Assembly: GCA_947652605.1 (NCBI GenBank)
Contig: OX393578.1
Span: 32,927,470 to 32,991,469 of the forward strand
DNA length: 64,000 nucleotides
DNA from: Elmis aenea
Lineage: Eukaryota; Arthropoda; Insecta; Coleoptera; Elmidae
Direction: 5' to 3'
Of the stretch, positions 1 to 10,769 are shown in pieces. The notes under the pieces were generated by a model that saw nothing but the letters and a program-made list of their open reading frames with translations, made no database searches and was not told the DNA's origin. The number at the start of each line of letters is the position of its first letter. Within the stretch, counting starts at the first letter, position 1. The position numbers and the translations under genes are program-made.

Positions 1-274
1 ATTAAAAGCCTAAATGTTTTTACATTCTTCCCAACCATAAACAAATTTTGTTTTGTATTTCATAAGAATTAAAAGAAAATACTAATTCAATTATTAAGCC
101 TTTTAAGCACAGAATATATAAAACCTAAAAACTTTTTATGAAATTTCATATACATACTTGATTTGACCTAAATAGAAGGTATTCATGGTTTTTGAGCGAT
201 AAAATGTATTTATTATTTTGTTTCCACAGCGATCTTCCATAACACCGTTGTTTTTGTTTTGAATGATTTATTTT

Positions 275-450
275 GTTGCAATTATGCACAGTGTACTGCG
301 ATTAACATGATCTATTAATAAATCTTTACAATAATTTAAAGTTTTTGAAGGAGACTCTTAATAAAAATACAAGTTATTGGTATCGATGGATTCGTTAGGT
401 TAGAAGATGCTCCATTTAAATAACCGCTTGTATCACCATAGTTCTATAGT
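275..450. repeat. Dispersed repeat, truncated copy of the 29.3-30.5 kb element
   Basis: The stretch carrying the GTACTGCGATTAACA block and the TTTAAATAACCG block reappears in the same order at about 29935-30115, inside the long inverted-repeat element there. It is therefore a decayed fragment of that family. The rest of 1-469 shows no gene. Confidence 0.6.
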
Positions 451-1295
451 TTATTAACAGTTGAGTATCGTTCACATGGTGACACTAACGTCGTGACACC
501 AGATGCTGTGGCATTAAATGTCGAACATTGCCATCATCTGAACAGCCGATGTCGCGATGCCACAAAGTCACCCCGCTAGTACCGTGACACTGGCGATGCC
601 GTAACTGCCAACTTTTAATATTGTAAATGGGTTTTTAATTTAAGCCTACCATCAGTGACGTATCAAGTCAAGGGAGGGCCCTCAAACTCAAATTAGAAAA
701 AAACAGTTACAAGAAAACTAGTTATTAGATATGTTGAATAAATAAAAACCTTTTTTTTGCAAATAAATACGTTGTTTATGTACACAACATAATCATGTAA
801 TACATTTTTGAAATCAGAAAAAAAGTTCTAGCTGACTAGATGAAAAACAAGTTTGTCGCCCACAAGAAATTCAAAAGTTAGTACCTATGAAACAAAACGG
901 AATCGGCATAGCAAAAAATTGATGGCACCATTAAAAGTAAAATAAAAAGTGGTCATGTAAGTTTTTACAGATTAAAAAACATTATAAATAAAAAAGTTGT
1001 AGCAAAAAAACGAAAAGTAATTTTTTCAGTTTTTTTCCATTTTTTCAAAAACAGTTAAAGATATTTCAAATCTGTTTTGATATTATTGATGAGCGTAAAA
1101 TTTAGCAACTTTGCCAAATTTAAACCTACCCTCTATCTTTAGTAATAAGCGAGATCCCCATGGTCACCCTCGAATTTAAATCACCCTGTATGTAATATCA
1201 TTATGTTGACTATAATATTATGTGTAATAACAGAGTCTTTGGTGAAACTTGGTTTTTATTATGATATTTGGACAACAGAATATAATTATTTGATG

Positions 1296-1924
1296 TACAG
1301 GGTGTGTATAAATTGGCGGAAGCGCTACATGTGGCGATGTTCTTCGTAAAATTCTAAGTTGAAAATCTTAATACAAAAATGTTGTACCATGGTTGCTGTG
1401 TTTGCAAGAGGTCCTCAAAGTTTTGACATTTAGTCCTTTACTAAGCGTTGTTATTTAATACTTGCAAATGAAAAAGCTGCAATTCGGAATAAAAATAAAT
1501 ATCGAATAATAATTTTTCCTAGATATTGCGTTTTTCCTTTAAAAAATTGGTGTTCAAAATATGTTAATCACTGATTTGAATGAAAATAATACACATGGCA
1601 ATATTGGCATTAGCTGTCATCTCTGTTTTTCTCGTAATTATTTCTAGTTTGTGTTAGACGATACCTAAAAGTTTGCAGCTATGTTTACGAACTGAAGGCT
1701 TTCAGTTCGAACTAATATTATAAATACCTATGGAAAAATAGCTGATAAAAAAATGTCTAAATGCAAATCAATGGATGCAATGTTGCCAAATTTTTGTTTT
1801 TTTAAATGGTTCCTGAGACCATAGGAAGCATGGTACAACATTTTTTTATAAATAATTTCGACTTAGAATTTTACGAAGAACATCGCCACGTGTAGCGCTT
1901 CCGCCAATTTATACACACCCTGTA
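1296..1924. mobile_element. Mariner-type TIR element, long inverted repeats
   Basis: It begins TACAGGGTGTGTATAAATTG and ends with the reverse complement, flanked by TA as in the Tc1/mariner group. The inverted match continues through the GGCGGAAGCGCTACA block and on past 1370 (AGAATTTTACGAAGAACATC). On the minus strand the centre has a weak YFEHQF-like end resembling a mariner transposase C-terminus. It is probably another member of the fold-back group described at 7450, 12599 and 39454. Confidence 0.65.
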
Positions 1925-2108
1925 TACTAAAGAAACTTAATTTTCCTCGAAACCTAATGAGAAAACATTTTAAGACCTCGGGGCCCTTTGGTATTTCGCT
2001 TACCGGTTAATCTGCCACTGCCTACTATACTTTTATATTTTAACTGCACGTATTTGTCATAATAGACAAATAACAAATACATTGTTTGTTATTGATTTTC
2101 AAATTATT

Positions 2109-2207
2109 ATGTCCTCAATAGATGTTCTAACGTTTTTAGAGCATTGTCAACGATATCCTTGTTTATGGGACAAATCTATGCATACGCTACTAGCGACTTC
2201 AAAATAA
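2109..2207 (+). pseudogene. MADF-domain start (Harbinger partner protein), truncated
   Basis: The 32-codon reading frame opens MSSIDVLTFLEHCQ, followed by RYPCLWDKS. The pattern of a hydrophobic helix, then Tyr-Pro-x-Leu-Trp-Asp, is the classic beginning of a MADF (Myb/SANT-like, Adf-1) domain. It stops at TAA after TSK, so only the first third of the domain is left. Its position near the right end of the 470-2376 element fits the second ORF of a PIF/Harbinger transposon. Confidence 0.55.
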
Positions 2208-2621
2208 TTAGTTGTTCTATAACATTTGCTGCTGCTTTTAACAGGGGGGCCATTTTTATTTTAATGTCGTGACACTCAAATATATCATATTAAGTGTGAA
2301 CACCTAGTGCCGTGAAATTGAATGTCAAACTATGCTGTGGCATTAAATGTCACAACGTTAGTGTCACCATGTGAACAAGACTTAAGTATAATCTTTTTTG
2401 CATTTAATATAATTCAGGGTACACACCCTATTTCTATGAAGTAGTTTAAAAGTGAGTCAAATGCAGTCTGGGTTACCAGTTTCAAATAACTGTTGTAGTA
2501 AAAAAATGTGCTGACCGTTTATAGATCATGACTGCTGTTTGTAGTTTTACTTAAACCAATAAAAGTGCTAACAATATTTAATAAAGATGTGTCTGTATAT
2601 TTAATAAGCTTTTATTTATAG

Positions 2622-2956
2622 ATGATATCTTCTACAATGATGTCAGATTTTCAATGTCTACATTAGCAAATCGTAATGTACCACTTACTGTAAAAATAAA
2701 CCTTTGGACGAAAATTGTTAAAGCTGTGATTAACTGTAATAAAAGACTTCAGGGCACCACATTTTTATCTTCACAAACATCAACAGTATCTATTTGTTCC
2801 TCAAATAGTGCTGAAACTGAAAATACCTTCAATACCTCAGATTCTCCTCAAGTCACAGATGTTGAAATTAATTTAAGTCATAATAACACCATAGCTGAAG
2901 AAACAGTTGAAGTATCCGACTCTGATGATGACCAAAGCTGTATTGTGATAGATTAG
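2622..2956 (+). CDS. Last coding exon of an unidentified + strand gene
   Basis: An acceptor (TTTATTTATAG at 2611-2621) opens a frame of two bases, then DDIFYNDVRFS, running without a stop to TAG at 2954-2956. A polyadenylation signal AATAAA lies near 3068. The first half is mixed basic and hydrophobic (KINLWTKIVKAVINCNKRLQ) and looks helical. The second half is rich in Ser, Thr and Asn and ends in an acidic stretch followed by SCIVID. An I-V-I core next to Asp/Ser residues is the layout of a SUMO-interacting motif. I do not recognise the gene. Upstream exons must lie left of the window, because 1-2600 is mostly transposon. The 100-residue frame from the internal Met at 2654 is only part of the exon. 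Confidence 0.55.
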
Positions 2957-3339
2957 GATTTAGTTTTAGTTCTTAACTGTTGATATTCACAAATATTTTA
3001 GTTTTTTATATTATTAGATAATTATTGGCGGGGGTTTCAAGTTTGATGGTTTTGAAGTGTTTTCCTAATAAAATTATACATTGCGTTGTAAAAAATATGT
3101 TATATTATATTTTGCTTATAAAAATATTTTGAAACTAGTCTTATTATCTTATGCATACAAAATAAGATGTGAAAAATAAAATTTGCACTTTTATATTATT
3201 TAGTTCCATAGATAAAATTTAGTTCTTTGCTTGTCATTTGAGGTTTAATTGTCAACGTCAAGTGTTTTGAACTATTTAATAAATTTCTTAAAATAGAGGA
3301 AGTAGTGCAAAAATTAAATTCAATATTTGTTGCAGCCTA

Positions 3340-3392
3340 CTAAAATCCACGCAACCCACTGTTGGGTTGCGACTCAGTTTAAAAACCACTGT
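3340..3392. repeat. hAT-like terminal remnant
   Basis: The block with GCAACCCACTGTTGGGTTGC and ending AAAAACCACTG resembles the end of common hAT elements (CAGTGGTT..., GGGTTGCGAC...). It contains a short perfect hairpin. No partner end or target duplication was found, so it is a solitary end. Confidence 0.35.
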
Positions 3393-3803
3393 AAAAAAAC
3401 ATGCACTATTTCAGGGCGGATCAAACATATTAAACTTTTTAAAGTCTTCAAATTTAGCCATGTACACAATAGAACAACAAAACATATATAAAATAACTCA
3501 ACATTTTTCTCTAATTACGAAAGAATCCACAGATACGCTTAAAAAATTGAAGATTTACTTAAAAATGACTTTTAGTTGTTTATAATTTGTAAACATCAGT
3601 TGTTTAGAAAATCATGGCAGACTGATAAAAAAAAACACGAAATTAGCCCTATCTCGGTTATTTTTTGCAACATAAAAGTATACAATTTTAATAAACTGCG
3701 CCAAACGCTCTTTTATATAAAGTTATGGCCTACTAGAGTTCCTATTAAAAAAAAAATTAAGTTTACTTTTTTGTTTTTATCTCAAATGTCATTTGACACT
3801 AAA

Positions 3804-4140
3804 ATGGAGACCGAGTCGATTCTGTTGCTAGTTTATTTAGCGTTTTTGTCACATCTCGATTTGATGACAAAACTAGGAAGTGTGAATAGTAGATGGTGGT
3901 TGAGAGAAATATACAGAACGAAAGAACTGCATGGATTATTCAAAAAAAAATTCAGTCTGTAAGGAAAGCGACCATGACGAGTTCTTCATAATGTGTCGAA
4001 TGACACCAAACAACTTTGATAGTATATTACGGCAGATAAATCATAAACTGGAAAAGAATTCGATACGGACCATGATAAATACATTCAAACTGCCGGGCGC
4101 CGCAATATCTTTCCACGAATGTGCTCGTTTGTCTTTTTTG
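3804..4140 (+). pseudogene. PIF/Harbinger transposase N-terminus (HARBI1-like), frameshifted
   Basis: The frame begins METESILLLVYLAFL, continues to RWWLREIYRTKELHG, then must shift frame in the A-run at about 3942-3950 to continue as DHDEFFIMCRM and FDSILRQINHKLEKN. This is the standard start of Harbinger nucleases: an acidic/leucine leader, an R-W-W motif, then D-x-x-x-F-x-x-x-x-RM, then F-x-x-IL. The nuclease DDE domain is absent. The frame breaks off where it meets the oppositely oriented MADF ORF at 4143-4220, so the element has lost its whole centre. Confidence 0.7.
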
Positions 4141-4142
4141 CA

Positions 4143-4220
4143 CTACTCCTCAGATTCAAGGCAGTAAATAGCCCTATGACCAGCCACAGCCTCGATCAAT
4201 CTTTCTTCGAAATCTTCCAT
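4143..4220 (-). pseudogene. MADF-domain start facing the Harbinger transposase
   Basis: The minus-strand ORF of 25 codons reads MEDFEERLIEAVAGHRAIY and then CLESEE before its stop. The layout acid-F-E-x-x-LI-x-x-V-x-x-x-x-x-IY is a MADF N-terminus. It converges tail to tail with the transposase start at 3804-4140, which is what an internally deleted Harbinger element with its two genes in opposite orientations would leave. The same arrangement recurs at 33.5-34.9 kb. Confidence 0.55.
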
Positions 4221-4394
4221 TAAATCAAAACACAAATAATTTGATGCCGAATGCCAACCGGAATTGTATAAGTGCTGCCCTCAGATCAATAACTATCTTC
4301 TTAATCGGTTCCTCTTGTACCTTTCGGTGTCGAGTTATGCTATTCTATTTCTTTATTATGTTTCACCACTCCTACCTATCGTTAGCTAATAGTG

Positions 4395-4735
4395 GCACAT
4401 CCAGCTGACTCCCTTTTCTTCTAGTCTCTGTCTCACTTCTCTTTCCCATTTTATTCTTGGTCTTCCTCTATTTCTTTTTCCCTCCATCCGCATTTTTTAT
4501 CCTGTTTTTGCGTATCTACTTTCTGGCATGCATAGTAAATGTCCAAGCCATCTTAATTGATTCGTTTCCATCTTTTTCGTAATATCTGTTACTCCTAGGT
4601 TATTTCGATTTTTTTCGTTACTGATTTTATCGATCAGTCTACATCCCTCTATTCTTTTCAGAAATCTCATTTTCTGTACCTGTATTCTTTGTTTTTGAGT
4701 TACATTGAAAACTCGCGTCTTCGTTTCTTTTGATA
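4395..4735 (-). pseudogene. LINE (non-LTR retrotransposon) ORF2 C-terminal fragment
   Basis: Read on the minus strand this gives MRFLKRIEGCRLIDKIS, then NNLGVTDITKKMETN, then QLRWLGHLLCMPES, and after a stop RGRPRIKWEREV. This is the well-known C-terminal tail after LINE reverse-transcriptase domains (FLRRIEG, LRWLGH-x-x-RMP, RGRP-x-x-W). It has an internal stop and lacks the polymerase core. A second copy of the same tail lies on the + strand at 57740-58395. Confidence 0.75.
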
Positions 4736-4999
4736 TAGTTGTTTATAAAATATATCCTTAACCTCTTCTGCCGCATTTTTAGTCAGGCCATATGCCACCA
4801 CCACCCCTATCAATTATTTCTTTGTAATTTGTATTTCTACCATCATTACTCTTTCTGATGTACCTTTCCATCTTTTTATTTTTTACTCCATTGTTTTCTT
4901 ACTACGCAGGCTACCCCAGCTTTAGCAAATTCCGTTTCTTTTACTCCACTATATATTAATCAATAATTATGAACTACGCAATTTATTGGTGTAAGAGAA

Positions 5000-5185
5000 A
5001 ACGTATTTGTGTGAGTGAGTTTCGGTCTCTAAAGTTAAGCATGTTTGAATTTCAAACCCGAGTTGAGCAAATACCGTCTTCACGTTGAAACTCAAAGACC
5101 GTATTCTGTTCGGTTTCATATGAATCTGTGTGTTTGACTTTGAAACCCGAAACCCGAAACTCAAAACCCGAACCTCGCATTCTGT
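5000..5185. repeat. Degenerate GAAACCCGAAAC-type repeat block
   Basis: Irregular short repeats of GAAACCCGAAAC and ACTCAAA are scattered over about 180 bases. The block resembles the subterminal motif clusters of several nonautonomous hAT elements in this window, but no ends or target duplication are visible. Confidence 0.3.
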
Positions 5186-5189
5186 TTGA

Positions 5190-6750
5190 GCCTTAAGTCG
5201 TTATATATGAAGACTGCCATTTAAAAAATGAGAGTTCCATTAAATATCCCGCACGAAAAATATAACTATCACCATTTCATGGCAAATAAAAATCCAAGAA
5301 AAAAAAATTGTGTAACATTTTTATGTTTTAGCAACGATAGCTGAGATGTTAAAATTTCAATTTAAGTATTTTGGTCGATTCCGATTTTTTCGTTATATCA
5401 CCGTAAGCCATGGACGTTTTAAACAAAACAAGATCGTGTTTAAAATGCACTCTTAAAGAGTTTAATTTCGTCCCATTTAACCACGTGGAATTTTCAGTAT
5501 TTACGATGATAGCAATAGTGCCATATCGAAAAGTGAAACATCCTGTAGATGAAAACAACGACCTTAAAAATTAAATGACAATTCTGCATAGGAAGTGACA
5601 GTAAAATGTTTTGTATTGTTAAAGCTTAATGAATCAATGAATCATTAAAACGATAAATAAATCAGTATTTTATTTCGTAAACTAAAAACAGTACGTTTTT
5701 AAACGTTTATTTTACAGAATCTTTTTATTAAATAAGAAAATAATTACTAATGTTGGTCTTACAAATTGTAAATTACAATACACATTTCTGTTAAGATAAT
5801 TAGGAGACAACGATTACTTGTTAATTTACGCAACTAAAAACAGATGAAGTATTGTAGCTGTAAATTTACACGGTAATATCAAAATGCAAATAAAATCCAG
5901 TAAACCTTGCGTACTAAAACATAAATAATTGCGACAGTAAATATTTACTGTTTGGTTTTTAACATTCTTTTTTATGGAGTACAAAGACATTCATGATACA
6001 TAATATAATTTCTATGAATTTTTTTTTTACATATTTTTTATTCTTAAAGTAGCTATAGTCAATTAAATAGGTACTTTAATTTTGTGGTGTATAAGTCGAA
6101 ATGCATCTTAAAATAAAACTTATAAACAATACAAGTTATTAAATATATAGATCTCAAACGCAAGTTGATAAAATATCCTGTTTTTTACAGTTTGTTATAT
6201 TTGTTTACAAAATTAACTAGCAATTATCTTTCATTTAATTTAATATTCATTGTGAAATGCATTTATGAACGAAAAACACTGATTCAATTCATTTACGTAC
6301 ATATTTTACTAAACAGTTGCTAAAATTATTTGTGACTTGCTTTGCAAAATCAACAAAGGCAAGTTTTTAATAATATTGTTATATTTATCTTAATTCGTAA
6401 TGTAAGTACACACTACACAGTGTGTCAGTTCTTATTTTATACTAACGTGAGCTAGAGCAGATAAGTAGGTTTATAAGCACTGTCAATTAATAGAAATGAA
6501 AAATGTAATTTGACTTTTTGACTTAAGTTAATCAAGATGAACTGAACTGTTAAATTGTGGACTGATCCGTTTTAAAAGAAGTTGATCTGAAGTGCTCTAT
6601 AATAATTTTAAAATTTTATTTAACAATGTGTTATTACTTATAATCAGATTCATGCTAAAACAGTAAACGTTAATCTGCTGTACATTAAACAGTTAAAATA
6701 AAAAAATATTTCTACGCAATTTATTATTACGTCGCGATGATTGATTCTTT
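5190..6750. other. A+T-rich intergenic DNA, no gene seen
   Basis: Both strands were read. Only short frames with no splice support or domain likeness are present, and no clear terminal repeats. Confidence 0.5.
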
Positions 6751-7449
6751 TCAGGGACTGAGAACGGAACGAAAACGAAAACGTTAAACGAAAGGAACCG
6801 AAATTTTTATAAGAAATAAGACAAAAACAAAATTATTGTTTTTCGTTCAAGAACGAAAACGAAATAATTAATTCCTAAAACCGGCTTTATCATTATTAAT
6901 TGTTATTCATTGAACACAAATGCGAATTTACTGTATGGTGGGAAGACTACCACAAGGCAGTTAAATATGTCACTTGAAATAAGTGATCTTCACTTTTCTC
7001 CATTCGTCTCCATTATTATGTATTTACAACTTTATTGCTAATACACGCAATTTCGTGAAACACAAGTACCTAACGGTACAGATATTCTCTCTTTTTAATT
7101 TGTTGATTGGATCATCAATAAATAATGTACACTTGATTGGACAACAAAAGGGCACGTAATAATCACATTATATTTAACAGTTTAAGATATGACATTTAAC
7201 GTTGATGATCTATAGCAGTGATTCCCAAAGTGGTCCATATCGACCCCCAGGGGTCGACGACGACCTGCAAGGGGTCCATGTCAGCGGAAAAAAAAATTGA
7301 GGGTCCATGAAATGAAAATGGGGGTCAACGATAGTGGATCTCATATAAGCAGGTCGTGACTTTAATTTAGGCATTCCATGAATGGAATAATCCACAAACA
7401 CAGATAGTACCTATTTACTTACATAATACTACCTTATAATATAAAGACA

Positions 7450-8214
7450 TACAGGGTGACTTGTGGGAAACGGACGTTTTTTGAATGAACAGAACACGGT
7501 TGATTTTCAAGTGTTTTTTTTTTTTTTTTTTTGTTTTTTTGTTTTTTTTTTTTTGCAAAATGAAGAATAACATCTGCCATTTGCTATAACAAAGTCAAGT
7601 ATCCTCTTGAACGAAAAGCATACTGCAAACGCATCCATGGAAGTTGTTAGAAACACGTTCCCTGGCTGCGTCATTTCGCGTTTCGGTGACTTGCCGTGGC
7701 CCCCAAGATCACCAGACTTATGTTCCTGTTCTTTTCCTTTTAGGGGCACTTAAAAGAATGTGTTTTTGCCCACAAACCGCGTATACTGTTGGAGTTGAAA
7801 GATGCAATTACAGAAGAGACGCATTTAATTGACGCACAGCTGCTAGACCGAGTCATGAATGACTTCAGGCAGATACTTAAAACTTTCATTCAGGAGGGGG
7901 GCCGCCACCTGATGGATATAATTTTCCATAACTAAATAATTATGGTAAATCAAATAGCATATGTTGTTTCTCAATTTGTAATAAATAAGTTTGCTTTTTC
8001 TTGAAAAGCAACCGAGTTCTGTTCATTCATTTGTATACTTGATTCAAAACAAACAAAAAACAACAACTTTTCGTTCAAGAGGATACTTGACTTTGTTATA
8101 GCAAATGACAGATGTTATTCTTCATTTTGCAAAAAAAAAAAAAAAAAAGAAACTTGAAAATCAACCGAGTTCTGTTCATTCAAAAAACGTCCGTTTCCCA
8201 CAAGTCACCCTGTA
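7450..8214 (+). mobile_element. Mariner fold-back element nested in a hAT element
   Basis: It begins TACAGGGTGACTTGTGGGAA and ends with the reverse complement, flanked by TA. The arms match over about 170 bp, to the AACGAAAAG/CTTTTCGTT blocks at 7609-7620 and 8064-8075, interrupted only by T-rich and A-rich runs. The right arm is the natural 3' side of the transposase remnant (7649-7935); the left arm is an inverted copy of that 3' side. It lies wholly inside the hAT element 7216-8555. Confidence 0.8.
7649..7935 (+). pseudogene. Mariner transposase C-terminal fragment
   Basis: The frame gives NTFPGCVISRFGDLPWPPRS, then PDLCSCSFPFRGT. After a one-base frameshift near 7745 it gives HLKECVFAHKPRILLELKDA, then LLDRVMNDFRQILKTF, and ends EGGRHLMDIIFHN before TAA. 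The WPPRSPDL box followed by a LK-x-x-V-F region and a GG-x-H-L-x-D-I-I-F end is a standard mariner-family C-terminus. The position normally filled by the last catalytic Asp (here CSCSFPF) has no Asp. The N-terminal DNA-binding half is missing, so it is inactive. Confidence 0.8.
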
Positions 8215-9793
8215 TAACTATCTACATAAATTATTAAAGAACCTATGAAGCAAAAATTTTTAAAACATAAATGTTCATGAAAAGTGATGAAGAATTATAT
8301 TAAAATTTAAGTTATTAGGTATATTTTCTGATATATGAAACTGTTTAAGAATTATAATAAACTAGCAGTTGCCGCAGCTTCGCCGGCGTACGTTTTTATT
8401 TTCTCTGCGTGTAAGTTTTTATTTTATTGGTTTAGTTTAGTTTTAAAAAAAGTTGATGAATTTGCAAAAAATCAATATCAGGTAAGCAGGGGGTCTACCC
8501 AAAACCGAAAACCATGGCAAGTGGTCTACGAGACAAAAAAGTTTGGGAACCTCTGATCTATAGTTTGACAAAGAAGTTGTGTTTTTGCACCTGACGGATG
8601 TTACACTAAATAAAATGCATTAACTTTAGTTGGTTATAATTATGTTAAATGTCTTTAACAATTTGGTAAATTAAATATGGCGGTTCGCTAGTGTAAATTA
8701 TGCCGTCCATAATAATCAAAACCGAACATATCGCCGTTCACAATTTAGCGGGGGCCCAACGATTGCTAAGAAACGGAAACAAAAATATAAAAGGACTTTA
8801 AAATTCATCACAAACATTTTATATCTCACATTTATTACTAAAAATGCAAAATAATCACGCCAAATTTGTTTTTATTTGAAGGTGAACTATGCCGATTTAC
8901 ATAGTAATACATATGAAGTATTTATAATCTAAATAATCGAATATTCGAAGAATTGGGATTTCATCGTATTAATACGGTTGCCAACATTGTCCTTTTGACA
9001 TTTGGTGATCGTTTTTTAAAAAGTTCTCTGCTCTGAATTTCGTGACTGGTGACAGAAAAAATAGACCCTCGCCTTGGTGACTAAAAAAATTATAAAATCT
9101 GTTTTAACCGTTGTGAAATTGCGGTTCACGAAAACGAAGACGAAATTATATGGGTAGAAATGTAAAGAATGAAAACGAAATATTTCGTTTTCGTTCCGAT
9201 CAAAAACGAACGAAATATTTTTCGTTATTATAAATTAAATCCAAAATGTAATATGCCAGACTTTAGCAGTTTCTACAATACAAACAATGCCAAAAACCTG
9301 TGTAACAAAATATATTAAGATCAAAAACTGACACTAATAAAATTACATTACGTATTAAGAAAATAATTCAATAGTTTTCTTGCTGCATACCTATTAAGTT
9401 TTTTCACATAACCCGATGCATAACATACGTGCATGTGTATTGTTTTAGTGTATATTGTAAAATGTGTATTAATTAATTGTAAAGTGACTGGTGTGTGTGT
9501 GGTCCAATACCTAAAAACATATTATGTTTCTAGAATGAGATTATTTGTCTTAAAAAAAAACAGCTAGGCAAGCGTAAAAATAACTGGCAAGCACGAATAT
9601 AACTTAATTATAAATAAAAGTGCTGTTTAAACAATTAAACGAAAAGCATATCATCAGAAGTAAGCAACAGCTATTGCTTTATCACAAAAAAATTAGTAAT
9701 CACAAATACTTTTACTTACCAACCTAAACAAATAAAAAAATAAAAGTTTGAGCGAACTTTACTCTTCCCTGAAAGAATCAGAACATTAACAAT

Positions 9794-10769
9794 TTATATG
9801 TGCTGTATACTGTGAGGTAAATTAGATAAAGAGGCTTGCCTTTTAATTTTGAGTGGTTTTAATTTTTCTCGTATGTGTGATAACCGCGACGATGGATTAT
9901 TGTTTTGTTTGTGTACAGGTACGCGGTAACGGTGAGGGTAGTGTGCTTTAAATTCTTTTTCTAATTGCACAACCGATCGTAAATCGAAAAATTCGAATTT
10001 GTTTCGATTCTGTGCCGGACTTAACGCTGCGCTAGCTGTTTTTAGTATAGACGATTCTGTTTGATTTACTTCAGGTGTGTCCAGATAAAATTTCGGCATG
10101 GAACTTTGTCTAATTATAGGTAATTCTAAATGTCTATCAAGATCTAATGTTAGACTACGTGACATGCGACGTTCTCTTAACGACTTTCTGCGTGGTTGTA
10201 TTGTTTCCACGGTTAAAAGTGAAGTGTTCGTTTGTGTTGGTGCATTGTCATGGATGGTTAAGTTAGATTTTTGTGTATTTGATATGAATTCGTCGTTTTT
10301 TTTATTCCCGATTTTATCGGAAATGCTTATAATACTTGGAATGTTTGTACTGGCTATCGTTTCAGTGCTAACGTTTAAACTAGTTGAGCTGACATTCCCG
10401 CTGTCGGTGATGTCTTCGTGCGAATCAGTGACGTCCACGTGTGAAACGCTTATTGTATGGATTTTGGGTACCTCGACGATCGTTTGTTTTTGCTTTTCTT
10501 CGTTTAATTTGTTCTCTTTGTCAGCTTCATCTTCCCACCAACGAAGTTTTAGACGGGATGGTTGTTGTTCGATTGGCTTTGGTGGTGTTGTTATCGGTTC
10601 TATTGTGACTATGGATCTGCCAGCTATAATGGACACTTGATCGTAGTATGCCATGTAGTCGGAAAAGTTGTTGTTTTTCTCCGATTTACGTGGCTCTTCA
10701 TAGAGGGCAATGCTTTCATCGTAACAAAATCGTTTTTCGATTAGATGCCAATAAATTGATTCGAGACAA
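9794..10769 (-). CDS. Exon 2 of a 331-residue CxxCxxC protein (function unknown)
   Basis: The acceptor TTTTTAG (AG at 10770-10771) opens a phase-2 exon with 324 codons and a stop. Joined to exon 1 (19910-19929) it gives a protein of 331 residues. It starts MCKSCQYCLESIYWHLIEKR, with cysteines at 2, 5, 8 and 22. No membrane segment is obvious, so a palmitoylated membrane-associated N-terminus or a small metal site are both possible. Residues 55-170 are polar and low in complexity. Basic Ser motifs (RRKS 200-203, RRMSRS 207-212, RQAS 317-320) look like kinase sites. A denser block, FFDLRSVVQLEKEFKAHYPH, spans residues 267-286, and the tail is basic. I do not recognise the family. The codon-level openness over 976 bases, the strong splice sites and the matching phases make this the longest convincing exon in the window. 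Confidence 0.75.

Larger units (their letters stand above)
470..2376 (+). mobile_element. PIF/Harbinger-like element with MADF remnant, interrupted by a TIR element
   Basis: The ends are inverted repeats: GTTCACATGGTGACACTAAC at the left and its reverse complement at 2356-2376. Related GTGACAC and GTGGCATTAAATGTC blocks lie subterminally on both sides. Near the right end a short ORF looks like the start of a MADF domain, the usual partner protein of PIF/Harbinger transposases. A 629-bp TIR element (1296-1924) sits inside, and a solitary right end of another CACCCTGTA element ends at about 1190. No transposase remains. The superfamily call rests on the MADF ORF; I could not define the target duplication. 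Confidence 0.55.
7216..8555. mobile_element. hAT element with perfect 8-bp target duplication ATCTATAG
   Basis: It starts CAGTGATTCCCAAAGTGG and ends TTTGGGAACCTCTG. It is flanked on both sides by ATCTATAG (7208-7215 and 8556-8563), an exact 8-bp duplication typical of hAT insertions. Subterminal GGGGTC-type motifs occur on both sides. It carries no hAT transposase; its interior is occupied by a mariner-type inverted-repeat element (7450-8214). The intact duplication says this insertion is relatively recent or has been little rearranged. Confidence 0.85.
6752..9230. mobile_element. Possible degenerate hAT element with CGAAAACG subterminal repeats
   Basis: The left side starts CAGGGACTGAGAACGGAACG and continues with repeated CGAAAACGAAA units to about 6880. 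From about 9125 to 9225 the same units occur, partly inverted (TTTCGTTTTCGTTCCGATC). The outer right CCCTG end and a target duplication are not evident. The hAT element 7216-8555 is nested between them. The two blocks may be one element or two independent remnants. Confidence 0.35.

Noticed and set aside
3576..3962. 128-codon + strand ORF taken as a gene
   Set aside because: Only the part from Met 3804 matters, and it is the broken start of a Harbinger transposase; the upstream half is A+T-rich readthrough.
10098..10640. 180-codon + strand ORF
   Set aside because: It is the antisense of the well supported minus-strand exon 9794-10769 and has no splice or domain support.
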